From assembly GCA_903921455.1 (NCBI GenBank), contig CAIXPZ010000115.1, forward strand, positions 18,745-82,744: a DNA stretch of 64,000 nucleotides, written 5' to 3'. The notes under the pieces were generated by a model. The model had not been told where the DNA came from, searched no databases, and saw nothing but the letters and a program-made list of their open reading frames with translations. Made by a program: the position numbers and the translations under genes. The stretch is from an uncultured Verrucomicrobia subdivision 3 bacterium. Lineage in GTDB: Bacteria; Verrucomicrobiota; Verrucomicrobiae; Limisphaerales; UBA11358. Of the stretch, positions 1-8,542 are shown one piece after another (the stretch's first letter is position 1; each line of letters opens with the position of its first letter).

Positions 1-615
1 CAGCGGAACATATTGCGCATGACCACTGCCGATGTGAAGTAAATGGCAGAGATAAATCCGCACGTTCGGATTGCTTGTTTGCAATGCGCTGATGATGCCG
101 GCGACGTAATTACCGACCATCGCGTTGGCTGCATTCGTCGTGCCGACGTTGATATAGTCGCTAAGGTCATTGATGCCAATCATGATCGTGGCGGTATCTG
201 GCGTGTAGCCGCCATTCGAATTATCAAGCCACTGGGCAACCCCGCCCGTGCCCCGGTTGCTGCCCAGACGCGCGGCGTCCGGTCCATTCAGAACCTCGCG
301 CGCGCGCCAGCCGAAGTGCCCTTCATTCGCGCGATAAAATGCCGTACCCCGCCACGTCGGATACATACTGTCGGCGATATAATTATTGGCGATGGAGCCG
401 TTGAAATCAAAGGCCGCCCCCGCATCCAAGAGCGCCTTAAACAGCTCCCAGCGATAACCGCGGCACTGGTTTTGGGGAAAAACGCTAGAGGCGTAGGCAG
501 AACCGGAAGCCTGGGTGATGGAGTCTCCAATGATGGCCATGTGACCAAAATCCGATCCAGCGGAAGCCAGCGTGGCAGCCAAGACGATGGAGATAACGAC
601 AGAAACGCATTTCAT
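1..615 (-). CDS. Secreted SGNH/GDSL-family esterase, C-terminus cut by window edge
   Basis: The reading frame runs open from an ATG at 615 to base 1, so 205 residues are visible and the end lies outside the window. Residues 1-20 (MKCVSVVISIVLAATLASAG) form a signal peptide. The block I motif GDSIT follows at about residue 28, a block II-like GHFGWR near residue 85, and the block III GxND as MIGINDLS. These are the hallmarks of SGNH hydrolases, which remove acyl groups from glycans. The catalytic Asp-x-x-His block would lie beyond the edge. The gene is divergent from the sugar-responsive regulator at 750 and shares its control region, so deacetylation of sialylated or other glycans is a reasonable inference; the substrate is not shown by the sequence. 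Confidence 0.8.
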   Translation of the reverse strand, partial: MKCVSVVISIVLAATLASAGSDFGHMAIIGDSITQASGSAYASSVFPQNQCRGYRWELFKALLDAGAAFDFNGSIANNYIADSMYPTWRGTAFYRANEGHFGWRAREVLNGPDAARLGSNRGTGGVAQWLDNSNGGYTPDTATIMIGINDLSDYINVGTTNAANAMVGNYVAGIISALQTSNPNVRIYLCHLLHIGSGHAQYVPL

Positions 616-635
616 GGTTTCGCCCACAATCTCTG

Positions 636-649
636 TGTATTTTAATACA
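636..649. promoter_or_regulatory. Inverted repeat TGTAT-N4-ATACA, candidate operator
   Basis: A perfect 5-bp inverted repeat with a 4-bp spacer lies between the divergent esterase gene and the regulator. It shares both half-sites with the two 17-bp sites at 668 and 1893, but with a shorter spacer, so it may be a variant or a chance match. Confidence 0.4.
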
Positions 650-667
650 TTGCGAGCCGTTACCACT

Positions 668-684
668 TGTATCTTGGAAATACA
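668..684. promoter_or_regulatory. Inverted repeat TGTAT-N7-ATACA, candidate operator
   Basis: Half-sites TGTAT and ATACA are separated by 7 bp, preceded by CT and followed by CG. The same architecture, with the same leading CT, recurs at 1893-1909 before the sialic-acid operon. It lies 28 bp upstream of the likely -35 box of the regulator gene, which suggests autoregulation. Confidence 0.55.
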
Positions 685-712
685 CGCTGGAATCCCCACC
701 GCCGTTTTAAGG

Positions 713-740
713 TTGAACACCTCAATCCGGTGGCGATAAT
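713..740 (+). promoter_or_regulatory. Probable promoter of the GntR/LacI-hybrid regulator
   Basis: TTGAAC at 713-718 and GATAAT at 735-740 are separated by 16 bp. The -10 box ends only 9 bp before the GTG start at 750, so the transcript would be leaderless or nearly so. No Shine-Dalgarno sequence is visible in front of the GTG. Confidence 0.45.
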
Positions 741-749
741 GACCACACT

Positions 750-1844
750 GTGTCTTTTCCGCTCCCACAAAACGGGCCGAGAGTCCCGCAAAGGGTTTCG
801 CTGGCAACCCAGACACTGGCCATACTAAAAGATAATATCAGCGCCGGATTCTGGACAGGGCAACTACCGGGTGAACATGAATTGTGCGAACATCTGCACG
901 TAAGTCGCACCACGTTGCGCAAGGCCCTGAACGAACTTCGGCGGGAAGGTTGGACGAACTCCAACCAAGGAAAAAGACGGGCTATTATTCCCCGGCTCCG
1001 GCGGCTGCCGGCGGCCAGCAATCGAGTGATCCTACTCACGGAGTCACCGCTCCATCTGCTGCATCCGTTCACCATTTATTGGATGGATTGTCTACGGGAA
1101 AACATCAGCGAAGCCGGCTATCATCTGGAAATTCATACCGGCCAGGCCGCCTTTAGCGCCGGCGCGGAACGCTCACTGTCGCAAATGCAAAAGCAATTTC
1201 ATCCGGCCGGCTGGGTTTTATACCGTTCCAATGAACGGATGCAGCAATGGTTTTCGAAGCAATCCCTGCCTTGTGTCATTGCCGGCTCCCGTCATCCCAA
1301 CGTCGAGCTACCTTCGGTGGATGTGGATTATCGAGCCGCTTGCCGCCATGCGGTCGGTCAATTTCTTGCCCGCGGACACAGGCGACTAGTTTTTTTGAAT
1401 CCCGCCTCGGGCGCCGCCGGCGATCTGGAAAGCGAGCAAGGGTTTCTGGAAGCGTCCCAAACAGCTCGCCAAGGCGAAGTTCAGGCCACCGTAGTCCGCC
1501 ATGACGGCACGGTTCCGAGCATCTGTAAGAAAGTTGACCTCCTGCTACAGAAGTCGAATCGCCCGACGGCTTTTTTAATTTCCCGCCCGGCGTATGTGCT
1601 CACCGCTATGAGCCATCTGCTACTCCAGAAACTAAACCTGCCGCGCGAGGTCGCGCTCATCTCGCGCGATGACGATTCTTTCCTGGAAAGCATCGTGCCG
1701 ACCGTTGCGCGATATTCTTCAAATCCGACCATTTTTGCCCGTAAGATTTCCCGCATGGTGCTTGAGATGGTCCGCGGCGCGGCATTGTCCCGAACCGACA
1801 CCCGCATCATGCCCACCTTTATCCCCGGCCAGACCCTCGGCTAA
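750..1844 (+). CDS. GntR-HTH / LacI-type sensor hybrid transcriptional regulator
   Basis: A 364-residue protein with an N-terminal winged helix of the GntR type (about residues 18-80: LPGEHELCEHLHVSRTTLRK) followed by a periplasmic-binding-protein fold like that of LacI/AraR regulators (residues 90-364, including VDYRAACRHAVGQFLARGHR and a late VALISRDDD segment). Such hybrids normally bind palindromic operators and release them on binding a sugar. The GTG at 750 is the only good start before the winged helix. It sits between a divergent esterase and the sialic-acid catabolic operon, and matching inverted repeats occur in both control regions. I infer that it controls this locus and senses sialic acid or a derivative; the ligand cannot be read from the sequence. 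Confidence 0.85.
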   Translation: MSFPLPQNGPRVPQRVSLATQTLAILKDNISAGFWTGQLPGEHELCEHLHVSRTTLRKALNELRREGWTNSNQGKRRAIIPRLRRLPAASNRVILLTESPLHLLHPFTIYWMDCLRENISEAGYHLEIHTGQAAFSAGAERSLSQMQKQFHPAGWVLYRSNERMQQWFSKQSLPCVIAGSRHPNVELPSVDVDYRAACRHAVGQFLARGHRRLVFLNPASGAAGDLESEQGFLEASQTARQGEVQATVVRHDGTVPSICKKVDLLLQKSNRPTAFLISRPAYVLTAMSHLLLQKLNLPREVALISRDDDSFLESIVPTVARYSSNPTIFARKISRMVLEMVRGAALSRTDTRIMPTFIPGQTLG

Positions 1845-1892
1845 GTCCGGCCACTTCCCGCCTCTATTATTTCGTCGGCCTTACGAACAACT

Positions 1893-1909
1893 TGTATTTA
1901 CCAGATACA
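1893..1909. promoter_or_regulatory. Inverted repeat TGTAT-N7-ATACA upstream of the sialic-acid operon
   Basis: The half-sites and spacing equal those of the site at 668-684, and both are preceded by CT. It is 59 bp upstream of the kelch gene. A weak promoter-like pair, TTGCGA at 1931-1936 and TAGATG at 1954-1959 with 17 bp between, lies downstream of it. Confidence 0.5.
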
Positions 1910-1967
1910 TGCACTTTTCGTTTTTGTTTTTTGCGAACCGGTACGAATATGTTTAGATGATAATCAC

Positions 1968-3143
1968 ATGGATCAAATGGTTACCATTGATCAGCCCGGG
2001 GCTGGCCAGCAAAGGGAATATCCACGAGCTTTGGTGAGCAACCCGGGTATTTACAATCGAACCGCCCCGCTTTTGAGATTATTGAAACCACTGCTATCGG
2101 TCCTGTTACTTATGTCCGCACTTTCCACCTGCACTCAACGGTCGGCGCCCCGTTCACTGTATTCATTGCACTGGTCGCAACTGCCGCCGCTGCCGGATGC
2201 GCTCGGCGTGGCCGGACCGTTTGCCGGCGTCAGCGGCGACACCTTGCTGGTGGGTGGCGGCGCCAATTTTCCCGGCAAGATGCCGTGGGAAGGTGGCAAA
2301 AAAATCTGGCACGATGACGTCTACGCGCTGACGGGAACGACCGGCCATTGGGCGCGGGTGGGAAAACTCCCGCGTCCGCTCGCCTACGGTGTTTCGGTGA
2401 CAACCGATCCAGGCGTCGTCTGCATCGGCGGCAGCGACGCCGACCGGCACTATCGTGATGTTTTTCTGCTTAGCTTCCGCGATAGCAAACTCACTGTGCA
2501 AACTCTTCCAAGCCTTCCCTTGCCATTGGCGAATGCCGCTGGTGCACTCGTCGGTTCGACAATTTACATTGCGGGCGGTTCGGAACAACCCGGCGAACAG
2601 GCGGCGAACCGCCAATGTTTCGCGCTGGACTTGTGCAAAACAAACCCGGCGTGGCAGACCGTTCCACTTTGCCCCGGCAAAGCGCGCATCCTGCCCGTAG
2701 CCGCCGCATCGAAAAAAGATTTCTATCTTTTCGGCGGGGCGGCGCTGGAACCAACCAACGGCAAGATCGCGCGCGTTTATCTGCGCGACGCCTGGCGCTA
2801 CGAACCACAACACGGCTGGCAGCGCCTAGCTGATTTGCCCAAGCCCTGCGTGGCTGGCCCTACGCCAGCGCCCAGTGTGGATGCAAACTTCTTGCTGGTC
2901 GGCGGCGACGATGGTTCGCGCGCCGGTTTCCAGCCGCCGGAAAAGCATCCCGGTTTTCCAAACCTTCTGCTCGCCTACGATGTGAAGACCGGCAACTGGC
3001 ACACGAACGGCGAAATTCCCGCCGCACGTGCCACCGTGCCGGCGGTTTTCTGGCGTGACCGTTATATCGTTCCCAGCGGCGAAATGCGCCCCGGCGTCCG
3101 CTCGCCGGAAGTCTGGACGTTCAGCATCAATAGCCATCCGTAA
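1968..3143 (+). CDS. nanM: Kelch-repeat protein, N-acetylneuraminate epimerase (NanM-like)
   Basis: A 391-residue six-bladed kelch propeller with repeated GG-containing blades: LLVGGGANFPG, VCIGGSDADRHYRD, IYIAGGSEQPG, FYLFGGAALEP, FLLVGGDDGSRAGFQ. NanM proteins interconvert the alpha and beta anomers of Neu5Ac in the periplasm, speeding uptake after sialidase action. The WSQLPPLPDALGVAGPFAGV start of the domain and the KMPWEGGKKIWHDDVY segment resemble NanM. A hydrophobic segment at residues 37-54 (LLRLLKPLLSVLLLMSAL) ending at a cysteine suggests export or a lipoprotein anchor. The 35 residues before it are unusual, so the true start may be a GTG at 2034. It is the first gene of the operon, 6 bp before the transporter. 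Confidence 0.8.
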   Translation: MDQMVTIDQPGAGQQREYPRALVSNPGIYNRTAPLLRLLKPLLSVLLLMSALSTCTQRSAPRSLYSLHWSQLPPLPDALGVAGPFAGVSGDTLLVGGGANFPGKMPWEGGKKIWHDDVYALTGTTGHWARVGKLPRPLAYGVSVTTDPGVVCIGGSDADRHYRDVFLLSFRDSKLTVQTLPSLPLPLANAAGALVGSTIYIAGGSEQPGEQAANRQCFALDLCKTNPAWQTVPLCPGKARILPVAAASKKDFYLFGGAALEPTNGKIARVYLRDAWRYEPQHGWQRLADLPKPCVAGPTPAPSVDANFLLVGGDDGSRAGFQPPEKHPGFPNLLLAYDVKTGNWHTNGEIPAARATVPAVFWRDRYIVPSGEMRPGVRSPEVWTFSINSHP

Positions 3144-3149
3144 GCGCTT

Positions 3150-4409
3150 ATGCCCGCCGCGATCAAATCAAACATCAACGCGTGGCTCGTCGTCGCGCTG
3201 CTTTTTCCGGTGGCGCTGCTGAACTACCTGGACCGGCAGATGCTCGCGACGATGGGGATTTCCATCAAGGCGGACTTTGCCGAACTCCAAGGCGCGAGTG
3301 GCGCGGAAAATTTTGGCCGGCTCATGTCGGTGTTCATGTGGGTTTACGCCTTTTGCAGTCCCGCCAGCGGCTTCATCGCCGACCGCATCAATCGCAAGTG
3401 GCTCATCGTTTTCAGTCTCGGCGTCTGGTCCGCGGTCACGCTCGCGATGGGCCATGTTCATGATTACTCAACCCTCTACTGGCTGCGCGCGGCGATGGGG
3501 GTGAGCGAAGCGTTTTATATTCCCGCCGGACTCTCGCTCATCGCGGACTATCATCGCGGGGCAACGCGCTCGCTGGCGGTGGGTATTCACATGAGCGGCA
3601 TCTATCTTGGCCAGGCGCTCGGCGGCGTCGGCGGCTGGGTGGCGCAGGACATCTCGTGGCGCGCGGCGTTCGGCAGTTGTGGCGTAATTGGCGTCGGCTA
3701 CGCCATTGTGCTCTCAATTTTTCTGCGGGAGCGAAACAATCGCAATGCTATCGCACCGGAATCCAATGACGGCGGCGCCATTCTGCCCGTCAAGAATTTT
3801 ACCAGCGTCCACTGGCTCGGATTCGGCATTTTGCTGCTGTGCTTCTGCCTTCCAAGCTTGCCGGGTTGGGCCGTGAAAAACTGGCTGCCGACATTGCTCC
3901 AAGATCGTTTCCTGCTCGACCAAAAGAGTTCCGGCCTCTGGGCCACATTAACCACGGCGAGCGCCGGATTTTTTGGCGTGCTGATCGGCGGGAAAATTTC
4001 CGACCTCCTCTCGCAACGCAGCGTGCGTGGTCGCACTTGGACGAGTGCGGCGGGATTATTGCTGACCATCCCGGCGCTTATTGGCATCGGCTTTGCGCCG
4101 ACACTGCCGCTCGTGGTGATTTGCGCCGCGTTCTACGGACTTGGCTTCGGCATGTTCGACACGAACAACATGCCGATTCTTTGCCAGCTCGCGCCGTCGC
4201 GCTTCCGCGCCACCGGCTACGGGCTGATGAATTTCACCGGCATCGCGGCGGGCGCCTATCTCACGCCATTGCTCGGCAAGCTTAAAGACCACGGCACTCC
4301 CCTTTCTGTGGGATTTGCGATGTGCGCCATCCCTGCCATCATTGCCGCCATCTTGATGTTGACGCTGCGTCCCAAAGAACGCGACTGCGGCGTGGAACCA
4401 GATAAATAA
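3150..4409 (+). CDS. MFS transporter, probable sialic acid permease
   Basis: A 419-residue major facilitator with about 12 hydrophobic segments. The start (LVVALLFPVALLNYLDRQML) and the signature GFIADRINRKWLIVFSLGVWS between helices 2 and 3 are typical of the anion:cation symporter/ExuT branch, which takes sugar acids. It lies between the Neu5Ac epimerase and the Neu5Ac lyase, so import of N-acetylneuraminate is the natural inference. The alternative is another sugar acid from the same glycan. Start at ATG 3150 follows the kelch stop by 6 bp, indicating co-transcription. Confidence 0.8.
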   Translation: MPAAIKSNINAWLVVALLFPVALLNYLDRQMLATMGISIKADFAELQGASGAENFGRLMSVFMWVYAFCSPASGFIADRINRKWLIVFSLGVWSAVTLAMGHVHDYSTLYWLRAAMGVSEAFYIPAGLSLIADYHRGATRSLAVGIHMSGIYLGQALGGVGGWVAQDISWRAAFGSCGVIGVGYAIVLSIFLRERNNRNAIAPESNDGGAILPVKNFTSVHWLGFGILLLCFCLPSLPGWAVKNWLPTLLQDRFLLDQKSSGLWATLTTASAGFFGVLIGGKISDLLSQRSVRGRTWTSAAGLLLTIPALIGIGFAPTLPLVVICAAFYGLGFGMFDTNNMPILCQLAPSRFRATGYGLMNFTGIAAGAYLTPLLGKLKDHGTPLSVGFAMCAIPAIIAAILMLTLRPKERDCGVEPDK

Positions 4410-4419
4410 ATTTTTAAAC

Positions 4420-5337
4420 ATGAAATCATACCCCAAACTCACCGGCCTGGTGGCTGCAGCGCATACGCCCTTTAACAAAGACGCCTCGCTCAATCTGGCT
4501 GGCGTTGAAAAACAAGCGGCGCACTTTCTCAAAAATAAAATCAACGTCGCGTTCATCGGCGGTAGCACCGGCGAAAGCCATTCGCTCACCATGGAAGAAC
4601 GCCGACAACTGGCGCAACGCTGGCTGGAAGTCGCGCGCGGCACGGAATTGCAAGTCATCGTCCACGTCGGATCAAATTGCATAACGGACGCCGCCGCGCT
4701 CGCCGCCCACGCACAGAAAGTCGGGGCGCTCGCCATTTCCGCGCTCGCTCCTTCGTATTTCAAACCCAAGTCCATCGCCGACTTGATCCACTGCTGCGCT
4801 GCGATCGCCTCAGCCGCACCGAAGACACCGTTCTATTTTTATGACATTCCGGTGCTGACCGGCGTGAGTCTATCCATGCCGGATTTTCTGGCGCAGGGTC
4901 GAAAGCAAATTCCCAATCTCGCAGGTATCAAGTGGACGAATGCCGATTTGTATTCCTACCAACTCTGCCAGCACGTGCCGGGGAACTTTGACCTCCCGTG
5001 GGGCAACGACGAATACATGCTGGCGGCGCTCGCGCTGGGTGCGGTTGGGGCCGTGGGCAGCACTTACTGTTTTGCCGCGCCGGTTTATCATCGCTTGATG
5101 GAAGCATTTGTCGTCGGCGACCTCGTGACAGCGGGCAAAGAACAATACCGTTCGTGTCAGCTCGTGCAGACGCTGGCAGGCTATGGCTACATGGGCGCAG
5201 CCAAAGCCACGATGAAAATGCTCGGCGTGGATGTTGGCCCCGCGCGCTTGCCCAACACCAATCTCAACAAAGAACAAGTCAAGGAACTGCGCGCCAAACT
5301 CGAAGCGCTTGGTTTCTTTGAATGGATCAAACTGTGA
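4420..5337 (+). CDS. nanA: N-acetylneuraminate lyase
   Basis: A 305-residue TIM barrel of the DapA/NAL superfamily that splits Neu5Ac into ManNAc and pyruvate through a Schiff base. The visible family residues are GSTGE at 48-52 (pyruvate-carboxylate pocket), YDIP with Tyr141, and the Schiff-base lysine K171 in LAGIKWTNADLY. The GSTGES form and the KWT context favour the NAL branch over dihydrodipicolinate synthase. It begins 10 bp after the transporter and its last 16 bp overlap the next gene, so translation is probably coupled. Confidence 0.9.
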   Translation: MKSYPKLTGLVAAAHTPFNKDASLNLAGVEKQAAHFLKNKINVAFIGGSTGESHSLTMEERRQLAQRWLEVARGTELQVIVHVGSNCITDAAALAAHAQKVGALAISALAPSYFKPKSIADLIHCCAAIASAAPKTPFYFYDIPVLTGVSLSMPDFLAQGRKQIPNLAGIKWTNADLYSYQLCQHVPGNFDLPWGNDEYMLAALALGAVGAVGSTYCFAAPVYHRLMEAFVVGDLVTAGKEQYRSCQLVQTLAGYGYMGAAKATMKMLGVDVGPARLPNTNLNKEQVKELRAKLEALGFFEWIKL

Positions 5338-7322
5338 TCGCCCGGCTGAAAATATTGGCGCTCTGGCTTTTCGCAACTGGCTTGGCCAGCTTAGGGGCAG
5401 CGGCAACGCCGGCGTTGATTCCTGCGCCACAAGAAATCGAGTGGAGCGGCGGCGTGCTGGACTGCTCGAGCTATCAGGTTTCCGCGCCGGCTGAAGCAAG
5501 TTTTGCTGTGACAGAATTGGAACGCATTTGGGGCAAAGCGAAGAAAGAAGGCACCGGAACCAAAATCGCGCTTCGTCTCGGCCCAATCGTTTTAACCAAC
5601 AGCGAGGCTTACACACTCGACGCCACGACAAATGGCATCATCATCACCGCTCCAAAGCCAGTTGGGTTGTTTTACGGCGTGGAAACTTTGCGGCAGCTTC
5701 TCGCCGGCACGACCAGTGTGCCTTGCTGCCGTATCACGGACGCACCGGCGTTCGCGTGGCGAGGGTTCATGCACGATGTCGGCCGCAACTTTCAAGACAT
5801 CGCTTTGCTCAAGCGCTTCGTGGACGTGATGGCGCTATACAAGATGAACGTGTTTCACTTTCATCTGACAGACAATCCGGCCTGGCGCATCGAATGCCGC
5901 GTCCATCCCGAGCTGAATGATCCGAAGTTCACGCCCGCCACGCGCAGCCCCGGGAAATTTTACACCTACGCCGAGCTGAACGAATTCATCCACTACTGCC
6001 GCGAACGCGGGGTGCGCGTCGTTCCGGAAATTGACATGCCCGGTCACAGCCAATATTTCAAGCGCGCTTTCGGCGTGGATATGCAGGACGAGCGAGGCAT
6101 GAAGATACTTTCCGAATGCGTGAATAAAGTTCTCGACCACGTGGACGTGACCGAACTACACATTGGCTCGGACGAGGTCGCGCTGAAAAATAAAAATTTC
6201 TTGCCGCACATGGCCGAACTCATCCGCGCGCGGGGCAAACAAATCATCGTCTGGCGGCCCGGCGGCATGCCTGGGGGCAAGGTCATCACGCAGGCGTGGT
6301 CCGCTGGTGGCCGGAATAATGGGCGACTGCCAGGCATACCCTTCCTCGATTCCCGCGACGATTATGTGAACCATCTCGACCCGTTCGATCTGCCGCAGCG
6401 CGAGTTGAATCTATCTACTTGCGGCCAGCCCGTCGGCGATGAATTTGCGCTGGGCGGCATTCTTTGCCACTGGCCGGATAACAACGCCGGCGATCAGATG
6501 AATATCTATCGGCAAAGCCCGGTGTTTCCCGCGGTGCTCGCCGCCGCCGAGCGCTACTGGTGCGGGCATACGCCGCAACAAAAGCAATTTTGGGCGCGGC
6601 TCCCCGATGCGGACACGCCGGCGTTTGCCACCTGCGCCGAGTTTGAGGCGCGGATGATCGCCCATCGGAATTTGTATTTCCGCGATTGGCCGTTTCCGTA
6701 TGTGAAGCAGACGGACATCGCGTGGAAACTCATCGGACCTTTTGAACACAATGGCGATATAAATGCGGCTTTCCCGCCAGAACAGGAAATCCAAGCCAGC
6801 TACAACATCGGCGGAACCAATTTCAGCTGGCATGAAGCGCGCGGCGCGACAATTCACATCAACCATTTCTGGTATGACGGCTGGCTGCCGAAAGCCGCAG
6901 CGGGCACGGCATACGCATTGACTTATGTCTGGTCGCCGCGCACCCAGACAGTTGGCTTTTGGATTAACTTCAATGGCCCTTCGCGCTCCGATCGTCGCGG
7001 AGGACCAAACCCCGCACAAGGCGAATGGAGCAACACCGGCTCGCGGATTTGGGTAAACGATTCACCGCTCGCACCGCCGGTTTGGAAACAGCCGGGGGCG
7101 GTGAAGGACGGCAACGAAACCCCGTTCGTAGACGAGGACTATTTCTACCGCGATCCGCTGCCGGTAGCCCTGCAATCGGGTTGGAATAAAATTCTGATCA
7201 AAGCGCCGCGAAGCGCCAAGACTTGGAAATGGATGTTCACCTGCGTGCCGGTGGCCATCACGCCAGAAGGCGTTCGGGAAGTGGCCGGCCTGCGGTTCGC
7301 CACCGCGCCGGGTAAAAATTGA
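5322..7322 (+). CDS. Secreted GH20-family beta-N-acetylhexosaminidase-like protein
   Basis: A 666-residue protein with a signal peptide (residues 1-27) and a GH20b-like N-terminal domain (about 30-140: IPAPQEIEW, GVETLRQLL). The catalytic barrel follows (about 143-350) with RGFMHDVGRNF, KMNVFHFHLTDN and the GH20 Asp-Glu pair D284/E285 in HIGSDEVALK. The family removes terminal GlcNAc or GalNAc by substrate-assisted catalysis, which fits the exposure of further sugars after sialidase action. The C-terminal 230 residues, containing a beta-rich segment with FWINFNGPSRS, are not recognised and may bind carbohydrate. It starts inside the end of nanA with a 16-bp overlap. Confidence 0.82.
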   Translation: MDQTVIARLKILALWLFATGLASLGAAATPALIPAPQEIEWSGGVLDCSSYQVSAPAEASFAVTELERIWGKAKKEGTGTKIALRLGPIVLTNSEAYTLDATTNGIIITAPKPVGLFYGVETLRQLLAGTTSVPCCRITDAPAFAWRGFMHDVGRNFQDIALLKRFVDVMALYKMNVFHFHLTDNPAWRIECRVHPELNDPKFTPATRSPGKFYTYAELNEFIHYCRERGVRVVPEIDMPGHSQYFKRAFGVDMQDERGMKILSECVNKVLDHVDVTELHIGSDEVALKNKNFLPHMAELIRARGKQIIVWRPGGMPGGKVITQAWSAGGRNNGRLPGIPFLDSRDDYVNHLDPFDLPQRELNLSTCGQPVGDEFALGGILCHWPDNNAGDQMNIYRQSPVFPAVLAAAERYWCGHTPQQKQFWARLPDADTPAFATCAEFEARMIAHRNLYFRDWPFPYVKQTDIAWKLIGPFEHNGDINAAFPPEQEIQASYNIGGTNFSWHEARGATIHINHFWYDGWLPKAAAGTAYALTYVWSPRTQTVGFWINFNGPSRSDRRGGPNPAQGEWSNTGSRIWVNDSPLAPPVWKQPGAVKDGNETPFVDEDYFYRDPLPVALQSGWNKILIKAPRSAKTWKWMFTCVPVAITPEGVREVAGLRFATAPGKN

Positions 7323-7354
7323 ACCAATTTAAACTGAGACGACGATAAATCACC

Positions 7355-8542
7355 ATGACCATAAAACTGATTCGCAACTTGTTGTTCGCCACGCTGCCTC
7401 TGGCAATTGCGGTGCGGATTCACGCAGCCGTCACGACGCCGCAGTTCGCCGATGTTTTCATCGCCGGCCAGGATCAATTCAAATCCATCCGGATTCCGTC
7501 CGTGCTGGTGACTAAAGCCGGCACAGTGCTGGCGTTGGCCGAAGGCCGCGCCGCGGCCACGGATCAGGCGAACAACAAGCTCATCCTCAAACGCAGCTCC
7601 GACGGCGGCAAAACCTGGGGCGCGCTGCAAGTCATCGCCGATGATGGTAAAAATTGTCTCAACAATCCCTGTGCCGTCATGGATGCAGCCAGCGGGCGAA
7701 TCATCGTGATGTTTCAGTCGTATCCGTCCGGCTTCAGCGAGCGGGATGGAAAAATTCTTCCCGGCCTCGACGGTCCCGCCATCGTCCGTAATTATGTCAT
7801 TCATTCCGACGACAACGGGGCGACATGGTCCAAAATCGAAGACGTGACGCGCACCACCAAGCACGCCGAGCGCGTGACTATCCTGGCGAGCGGCCCCGGC
7901 ATCGGCATCCAACTCAAGCACGGCGCACACGCCGGGCGAATGCTCATTCCGTTCAACGAAGGGCCATTTGGTCACTGGAATGTGCTTGCCGTATTTAGCG
8001 ACAACGGCGGTAACCGCTGGCAACTCGGTGAACCCGCGCCCAATTGCAACATCACCAACGCCAGCGGAAAAAGCCTCAGTCTGGTCAACGAAGTGCAGAT
8101 GGCCGAACTGCCCGATGGCACCGTGATGCTCAACAGCCGCAAGTGGGGCGGCAAACCACTCCGAAAAATTGCCTTGAGCCGCGACGGCGGCGCGACGTGG
8201 TCACCAATCCAAGAGGAAACCGCCCTGCGTGATCCCGGCTGCATGGCGTCGCTATTTTCCCTTGAAATTCCGGGTCAGCAGAATCTCCTGCTTTATTCCG
8301 GACCGGACAGCGCCAAACGCGAAAACGGCACGGTGCACCTGAGCCGCGACCAAGGCCAGACCTGGCCGGTGAAAAAAGTGTTATGGCCCGGCAGCTTTGC
8401 CTACAGCGTCCTGACCCGGCTGCCGGACGGCGAGATCGGCTGCCTGTTCGAGACGGATGAGGCGAACCGCATTGTCTTCGGGCGCTTTCCACTGGCATGG
8501 CTCGAAAGTGGTGGTGAAAAATCTCAGGCAGACGGCCAATGA
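7355..8542 (+). CDS. nanH: Secreted exo-alpha-sialidase, GH33
   Basis: A 395-residue sialidase. A signal peptide (1-24) is followed by the RIP motif R46-I47-P48 that begins the arginine triad, and by five Asp boxes (SxDxGxxW) ending at W88, W158, W222, W282 and W337. The catalytic glutamate is probably E246 in VNEVQMAELPDG, and the tyrosine nucleophile Y350 in FAYSVLTRLPDG. It releases terminal sialic acid from glycoconjugates outside the cytoplasm. Its length is that of a catalytic domain alone with no extra binding module. Its last 4 bp (ATGA) overlap the esterase gene. Confidence 0.93.
   Translation: MTIKLIRNLLFATLPLAIAVRIHAAVTTPQFADVFIAGQDQFKSIRIPSVLVTKAGTVLALAEGRAAATDQANNKLILKRSSDGGKTWGALQVIADDGKNCLNNPCAVMDAASGRIIVMFQSYPSGFSERDGKILPGLDGPAIVRNYVIHSDDNGATWSKIEDVTRTTKHAERVTILASGPGIGIQLKHGAHAGRMLIPFNEGPFGHWNVLAVFSDNGGNRWQLGEPAPNCNITNASGKSLSLVNEVQMAELPDGTVMLNSRKWGGKPLRKIALSRDGGATWSPIQEETALRDPGCMASLFSLEIPGQQNLLLYSGPDSAKRENGTVHLSRDQGQTWPVKKVLWPGSFAYSVLTRLPDGEIGCLFETDEANRIVFGRFPLAWLESGGEKSQADGQ

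Noticed and set aside
43..645. 200-codon plus-strand frame at the left edge
   Set aside because: It is antisense to the SGNH esterase, whose signal peptide and GDS and GxND motifs are clear on the minus strand.
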